Shown here one piece after another: positions 56,641-62,000 of a DNA stretch of 62,000 nucleotides (positions within the stretch are counted from its first letter, which is position 1; every line of letters starts with the position of its first letter). The notes under the pieces are model-generated. The model had not been told where the DNA came from. It was given only the letters and a program-made list of their open reading frames with translations, and did no database searches. The position numbers and the translations under genes are program-made. The stretch is from Gnetum montanum (taxonomy: Eukaryota > Streptophyta > Gnetopsida > Gnetales > Gnetaceae): positions 790,294-852,293 of the forward strand of contig MNCI01017655.1 of NCBI GenBank assembly GCA_015680685.1. Direction: 5' to 3'.

Positions 56641-59170
56641 CATTCATTAGGCCAAGTTGTTAGTGACCTCACATTGTCCTTCAAAATGAGTGCGGAGAAC
56701 CTCGAGTTTCACATTTGCTGTTTCCAATTTCTGTTTCATCACTTTATGTGCTTGGAACTCACCCTCGTATAAAGAGTATGAGGTGGCCACTTGCTTCTCT
56801 AGGTTAGACCGTAGCCTTATGGATGTTAGCATAGGCAAGTTTGCATAATGGAGGTTGGCCGACTCCATGTATTCTATCATTTCTTTGACTTGTAGCTCCT
56901 TAAGGCAAATCTCAGCTTGGTTGTAGGTGTTCAATTCATCGATGATGGGTTTCCACACCTCGCCTCCTTCTCAGAACTACTAGAGCGCTTAGTTTAGTTT
57001 ATCCTTTGTGAATCAAATCTCTTTTTCATTCACTTCTTTCTATAATCACACCTAGTCCCTAAAGTGATTTTTAACTTTTTCAAACTTAAGGGCTTCATTT
57101 TTCCAAGTGGCAATCTTGGTAGCTAATTTTTGTCGTAAGGCCCAAATTTCCTCCATGGACAGATTAGAATTTTTAGTGGCCAATCTCCTCGCATTGGTGT
57201 TCACCTTGGTTAGCTCTTCCTGCTATTTGTGGATAAAGTCTTTTATGTGTTGATTTTCAACACCAACATTGCGCAGGCAATGAACTTCCATGGTCAACCT
57301 AACATTCTTCTGGTGAACCTCTACCAAATCCTTGTTTAGGTGATATGCATGAGCATTTATCAACAACTTATCAAAGATCACCAACTCTCACTCATCCTCA
57401 ACTGTTTGGAGTTTGGCTTGAAGCTATTGAAAAGCTTCATCTCTGGTGAGTTCATGGTTGAAGAGAGCTGGATTAGCAAGTTGGGCCCTTAATTGGGTAA
57501 CTTCCATTACCAAGCATTGAAAATTTTCTTGAGTTACTTCAAGTTTCCCCTCCAAGATGAGGCTCTTTCCCCTTGCTGAGAGCAACTCTAACTAGGTTGC
57601 AATAATGTTGTCCAGAAGATCAAAGACATCTGGAAGCGGTTGCTTAGTTCCCACTAGTCGGTCCAACAATTCTTCATGTTGGGCTACATTGATCCTGCTA
57701 CGTGAAGTCCTTATGAATGTTTGTATATCTTCAAGTCCATGTACATCTGGTATAGGCACCACCAGTGCATTAAGGGCCGTAGCAATCATGTCAGCAACCA
57801 CTTCAGCCACTATTTCTTGTCCCTAATGCTACATCACCAAGATAGTTACCCCCTCTCCATCCTCCAAGTGTACCGAAAAAGTAGCGGCATTTCCTGAGAT
57901 TTTAGGAAATAATTGTTGAGTGAAGACCATTACTTCTTGGACACTTGGATTAGTTCTTGTAGGTACTTGTGTTTAGGTGATAGAAAACATCGGCCTTGCT
58001 CCTTCAAGAAAACTCACTGATCAAGCCATTTGCTCTAGATAGTTCATCATAGGACGATAGACTAAAGGGTCTTATCCACCACTAGTTCCTACATATTGCT
58101 CTTATTGACTCAAGAGAAATTTTCAGATTTTGTGTACATGTTCTGCGATTGTCTGCGAGCCCAACCTTGTTGTTTTCACAAGTAGTGGAGCTGGTTGCTA
58201 CTCTTCCTTAAGTCATGTGGTGGTCAAAGTCTTATCTTTCATCATCTCCCATCATGAGGTAATTAGGGCATGCCAAAGTATGTCCATTGGTGTATCGTGC
58301 TATCCCTGCCCATTTGCACAATTTCCTGATTAAGCAGGGAAAAGTGTAGAGCCTGCCTTCCATGTTTTCTTTTAGCAAATCTTTTCTTAATGTCTAGAAA
58401 TAACAATTGTGGAAGGCTGATTGGAAACTTCCCACTTAGAGTGGCACATGCATGAGCAAAGAAGGCTGTGATCTTGCTGGGTCTTACCATTGGATTCAAG
58501 TGGTAAGATGATATTTTTGAGTATACCCTCTCTACGGTGGTTAAAGTGCCAAACTCCTTGAGATCTACCCCATAGCACCATTTGATCCACTTCCCTTTTA
58601 CCGCAGGATCTACTTACTTAGGGATCTCTATCACATCAACTTTGGTCTCTAGTAACCCTAGAGCTTGTGAGATTTCTTCCGTAGAGTAAGAGACATAAAT
58701 GTCCTTGATTCTTACTCTGGACCCCAATTGCCAATTTGTCTACAAGAGGTAAGTCTCTCCTAAATACCATTCACCACTAGATGTGATGATTGGCCACATA
58801 GGAGAGTTCTACAATTGGGTCTTTACATCTTATGGTGCATTCTCTAGAAATGGTCCAAAGTTCAACTCTTCAGGACCATTCGTTGCACCTCTCTTGGCCT
58901 AATAGTGTCAAGACATGCCTGAGTTAGGGTGACCTCAACCTATGGCGCTATCACTAGAGTCTCATCTCCTTATGATTGTTCATTGGGGATCTCCTCTTTG
59001 GGAATTTGATGAATAGATTCCACATCAGGTCTTTTTCAGAGGGGGCTAGTTACATGGGAGCCCTCTACATGATCCAGGTGTTGCATACTTCGTCCTATTT
59101 CCATTCTTAGTTGCTTGTCCCTTGGTTAGGATGGTCCTTCTCCCCTTGGATGCCTCAATTTTTGTGCCAT
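56641..59170 (-). pseudogene. Element E accessory ORF
   Basis: Minus-strand ATG at 59170 (MAQKLRHPRGEGPS) follows GTTTGATTGTAG, a good splice acceptor, so the leader probably contains an intron (donor candidate GAG-GTATGC near 59470). The domain order equals that of B2. Globular part: WYLGETYLL, YVSYSTEEISQALGLLE, VERVYSKISSYHLNP, KITAFFAHACATLSGKFP, ALHFSLLNQEIVQM. Middle part: MAEVVADMIATALNALVVP and QHEELLDRLVGTKQPLPDVF (57810-57592). Coiled coil: EYMESANLHYANLPMLTSIR and LEKQVATSYSLYEGEF (56880-56700), matching ELANLRYANLAMLIAG and LEQQVASTHIKYEVEF of B2. Interrupted by many stops and a few shifts. Function unknown; no membrane segment is obvious. Confidence 0.7.
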
Positions 59171-59600
59171 CTACAATCAAACATAACAATTAATTAAATT
59201 GTGTACAAGTTGCTCAAAATGGCCCTCATACAAATTTTAACTAAGTTATGGTACTGGCACATGCATCCCATTAAATTTCCTGAAGTATTAGTTGATGGGC
59301 TAGAAACAAAAAACAATAAGGCATGAGTTGGAGTTTAAGCTATTGTTTTTGTTTCTTCTCTTAAGAGGTGTTAAGTATTTAATAATTGTAATTTTAATTA
59401 ATTAATTAATTAATTAATTTTCTATAGACCTCACTGTGCCCCCTACCCCCCCTTCCCACGATGAAGAGCATACCTCCGATTGCAAAAGAGGGAAAGGATA
59501 GGTTGATTAGGACTTGTGGTAGAAAACATAAGTGCTTGAGAAGAAGAAGTGAGGTAGAAAAAATGGAAAAAATCCCCCAATTTGTGTGCAAGAATGGGCA
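59171..59600 (-). other. Putative 5' leader and intron of the E accessory ORF
   Basis: Non-coding. It includes a simple (TTAA)n run at about 59395-59420 and a C-rich stretch CCCCCTACCCCCCCTTCCC at 59440-59458 (G-rich on the transcribed sense), comparable in position to the G-rich tract of B1. Confidence 0.45.
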
Positions 59601-59720
59601 AAATCCATCACACAACAGTCATATATATAGAGTGTTGGCGCTGCATCGATGGGGCTACGTATACGTAGGGGGTTGTGTATACAGGGCCTAGTCGACACAG
59701 GGGTGTTGTGATCATTGACT
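59601..59720 (-). promoter_or_regulatory. Internal U3-like block and TATA of E
   Basis: On the minus strand, in order: GTCGACTAGGCCC, TGTATACACAACCCCC, TACGTATACGTA, CCCATCGATGCAGCG, then the TATA-like CTATATATAT at 59621-59630. The element's own U3 has GTCGATGCATCG, TGTATACAAAGCCCC, CCCATCGATGCATC, TGCAGCG and CTATAAATAAG in the same order. It lies about 0.45 kb before the ORF start. I infer an internal promoter derived from, or kept similar to, the LTR. Confidence 0.65.
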
Positions 59721-61289
59721 AGCATTGAGAAAACAATAAAAAGCTTGAAACATTGAATTAAGACATCAAATTGGGGTAGTTTAAGAGTTGAGAGATTGAG
59801 GACTTGGCTGAGAGATAGAGGAAGGTAAGTGGGGTGAGAAAGAACACTGCGGAGAAGAATTCAAGCGATGGAGTGTACAAAAATAATCAACCAACAAGAT
59901 CAAGAGGATGGGAGACTAATGAATGGAACCAAGAATATGCAAGTGGGTCCTCCCCATAGTAGGCAGTAGCCTTAGTAGCCCTTACATATCATCAACATTG
60001 GAGTTTGTGGACCCTAGAGTCAACGAATGGTGACCGTGAGTTAATACTCACATCCATGAGAACCTACTAAAGCATTAGGAATTCACATAAATCACAAAAA
60101 ATCATCAAAACATAAGATTGGCAATGAGGTAATTCATGGAGAGAAATTGATGAAGAGAGAGGAGTGGAAATTGGGATTTAGGTTATCGATCACATGAAAC
60201 CCCATGTGAAGTTGTTGTTAAGTGACCCGGTAGGACCCTTCCCAAATTCAGACCCAAAACCAACCACATATAGTTACATCGTAGCAACATGTGAAGACTC
60301 ATCCACCCCCAAGAGTACAAAAATGTACTCACAGAGAACCACCACTTCAACATGCATGAGAAGAAGGAAGTGAAACAAGACTAAGTTAGAGGGGACGAAG
60401 CAAGTCCCATAAATAGTGCTTGCAACCCATGAGAGGTGGTTTAAGGGGTGTGATTTGAATTCCCACATAGTTATTATTTTATTTTTATTTTTTATTTGAT
60501 GGAAACCACACCATGCAAATACCCATGCTAGTTTGCATGCATTTGACTAAGGGATGTGCTTTGAATCCTCATGTTTTTTTTCTTTTTGTGTTTTTACGAT
60601 CAGGACCACATCATGCAAGGCCAAATTGCCAAGTAGCTTCCTTGTATGAAAGGACTTGGAGTGGAAAGAACTCTATGAGGACACTTTCACAAACTAGGGA
60701 ATAGAAAAGTATGATGAATGTTTCATTCCCCTTAAAGTCACACCGGATTCAAACCATTGGATCATCTCCAAGTCTGGGAACTACAATAGTCACAAATTAA
60801 TTAAAATGTTTTTAAGTGAAGGGGGTTTGCATGTTTCCAAAGGGAGAAAAATCTTGGAGTGGATGAATGGGTAGGTGACATGGACTCACCGCCTATTTTA
60901 TGAGATGAAAGTATAAGTAAATTCCAAGAACAACAATGTGAGGGTAGGAGCAAGATATAATAGGTGGACCATTTCAGGTAACCCATCGTAATGAAAACCA
61001 ATCGCGCTAGTACATCTGATGACAATAAGACAATTTAGTAAATGACTAAAAATTAAACACACACACACACACACACATAAATAAGCAAACAAAGAAACAA
61101 AAAAGTAAATAAGAAAGAAAAACTAAGAATGGAAAAAAATATGAACGATGTTGGAAAAAAAGTGTAAAGAAAAAAAGTTTCAAAAATAGTGAGGAGCTTA
61201 GTAGAGTGTATTAGCTTGGAGAATGGTCTCCTCAATGACTAGGCTAGAAGGAGGAGACCCGAAAAATGGAATGAGGTTGTCCCTATGAA
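59721..61289 (-). other. Spacer between integrase and accessory ORF in element E
   Basis: No domain recognised. It is related to the spacer of element C (about 24880-26170), with shared phrases such as GTGGGTCCTCCCCA and GGATCCTCCCCA, the (AC)n run and a purine-rich tail. The open frames in it are fortuitous. Confidence 0.55.
61057..61077. repeat. (AC)n microsatellite
   Basis: About ten AC units at the place in the E spacer that corresponds to the CA run in element C (25938-25966). Confidence 0.95.
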
Positions 61290-62000
61290 AATAAAGTAGT
61301 AGCACTAGTTTGATGGAGTTCATGGAAAGGTTTTAATTATTGCCTATTGATTAACTGTGTTCTCATGGGGTCTTCAAGTTTATGTATAAGCAAGGCCCTA
61401 GATGGAAAGGTTTTAGAGACAATATAGGATCCCTCCCATAGTGTTTGAAACTTGGTATATTGTGGTACGTGTGTGGGGTTCCAATAGAGCACCTTATCTT
61501 CACATCAAAATGTTACCTTTTAAATCTTAAGATCATGAAATTTTTTATTATAGGCCTTATGTATTTCATTTGCTGACAAGGCCACTAGTTAATTCTCATC
61601 TAGCATGCTCAAGTTGATAAGTTGTTCACGTTGTGCTAGTGGTAAGTCAAGGTCCAAGTCACTGGTTGTAGATAGTGTCTAGAGTTTTGCCTAGATTGGA
61701 AGCTTCAATAGCTTTCTATACACTAGCTCATAAGAAGAATAACTTATAGGAAGTTTCCAAGTGGAGCGATAGGCCCAGAGGGAATTGTTAAGTTTGGTGC
61801 TCCAGTCCCTCCTATATTTACTAATGGTTTGAGTGAGGATTTTGGTAATCTCACTATTGGTGACTTCACCCTACCTATTGGCTTGGGGGTGATAAGGTGT
61901 TGTAAATTTATGGGTAACCCCCAAGTGTTGCATGAGTTTATGAAAAGTGATGCCTATGAAATGCGTTCCATTGTCTAAGATGAGTGCATATGGTACTCCA
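61290..62000 (-). pseudogene. Element E integrase, C-terminal two thirds
   Basis: Entering from the edge on the minus strand: VPYALILDNGTHF, then LMQHLGVTHKFTTPYHPQAN and GEVTNSEITKIL. This is the Ty3/gypsy integrase core, with the second catalytic Asp (LDNG) and the Glu 36 positions later, the D-35-E spacing; one stop lies just before the Glu. Then come LNNSLWAYRSTWKLPI, EIHKAYNKKFHDLK, VLYWNPTH, LWEGSYIV and LIHKLEDPMRT, with a LKPFHE end. No chromodomain follows, as in Athila and Tat lineages. Several TAG/TAA codons interrupt it. Integrase inserts the element's cDNA into nuclear DNA; this copy is inactive. Confidence 0.85.

Larger units (their letters stand above)
55167..62000 (-). mobile_element. 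Element E: Athila-like element with integrase and accessory ORF (partial)
   Basis: Minus strand, entering from the right edge: integrase (to about 61290), spacer, U3-like block, accessory ORF, polypurine tract (56069-56082) and 3' LTR (55167-56068). This is the only copy in the window with pol sequence. It shows that in the parent structure the accessory ORF lies behind integrase and in the same sense, the position of the env-like ORF of Athila elements. Gag, protease and reverse transcriptase should lie beyond 62000. Confidence 0.8.

Overview
The window looks like a stretch of a large, AT-rich plant nuclear genome made almost entirely of nested and decayed LTR retrotransposons. I see no intact cellular gene. 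The plant assignment rests on primer-binding sites that complement plant tRNA-Asp and tRNA-Asn 3' ends, on Gag, protease and integrase of plant Ty3/gypsy type, and on stop codons that replace glutamine codons, as expected from C-to-T decay of methylated DNA. A gymnosperm or other giant-genome plant would fit, but the sequence does not prove it. Gaps of Ns (49433 and 49876-49897) show it is draft assembly.

Layout. (1) 1-1542: a repeat-rich block also present in part at 3968-5402. (2) 1543-17604: element G, plus strand, whose gag gene is split by element F (1951-15693, minus strand). F is a Tat-like Ty3/gypsy element with a tRNA-Asn primer site. It keeps gag and protease, lacks reverse transcriptase and integrase, and carries a multi-exon gene on the strand opposite to gag. 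(3) 17605-22694: a solo LTR, a decayed accessory-ORF relic (element J) and a tiny internally deleted element H with a perfect 5-bp duplication. (4) 22830-30690: a relic of a FCP1/NIF-like HAD phosphatase gene split by element C (23204-30624, minus), an Athila-like element with gag and protease only. (5) 30857-34729: a small LTR element without recognisable genes. (6) about 36940-38153: a possible EXO70 relic. (7) 38700-54620: two Athila-like units, B1 and B2, sharing a mosaic middle LTR. (8) 55167-62000: element E, minus strand, with LTR, accessory ORF and integrase, running off the window.

How the parts relate. C, B1, B2 and E belong to one Athila-like superfamily (LTR ends TGATGA...CATCA, tRNA-Asp primer site, DLG-type protease, CX2CX3HX4C knuckle). 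B2 and E, and in relic form B1 and J, carry an accessory ORF (aORF) downstream of pol. It has an N-terminal globular domain resembling the 'putative plant transposon protein' family and a long coiled-coil tail, without obvious membrane segments.

The most striking observation is in front of this aORF. In B1, B2 and E there is a short block built from the same palindromic words as the U3 of that element's own LTR, followed by a TATA box. The words differ completely between elements but agree within each element. C, which lacks the aORF, also lacks the block. I read it as an internal LTR-derived promoter for the aORF that is kept in step with the LTR. A second notable feature is that F's antisense gene kept several phase-consistent introns. 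All homology statements come from reading the sequence, not from searches.
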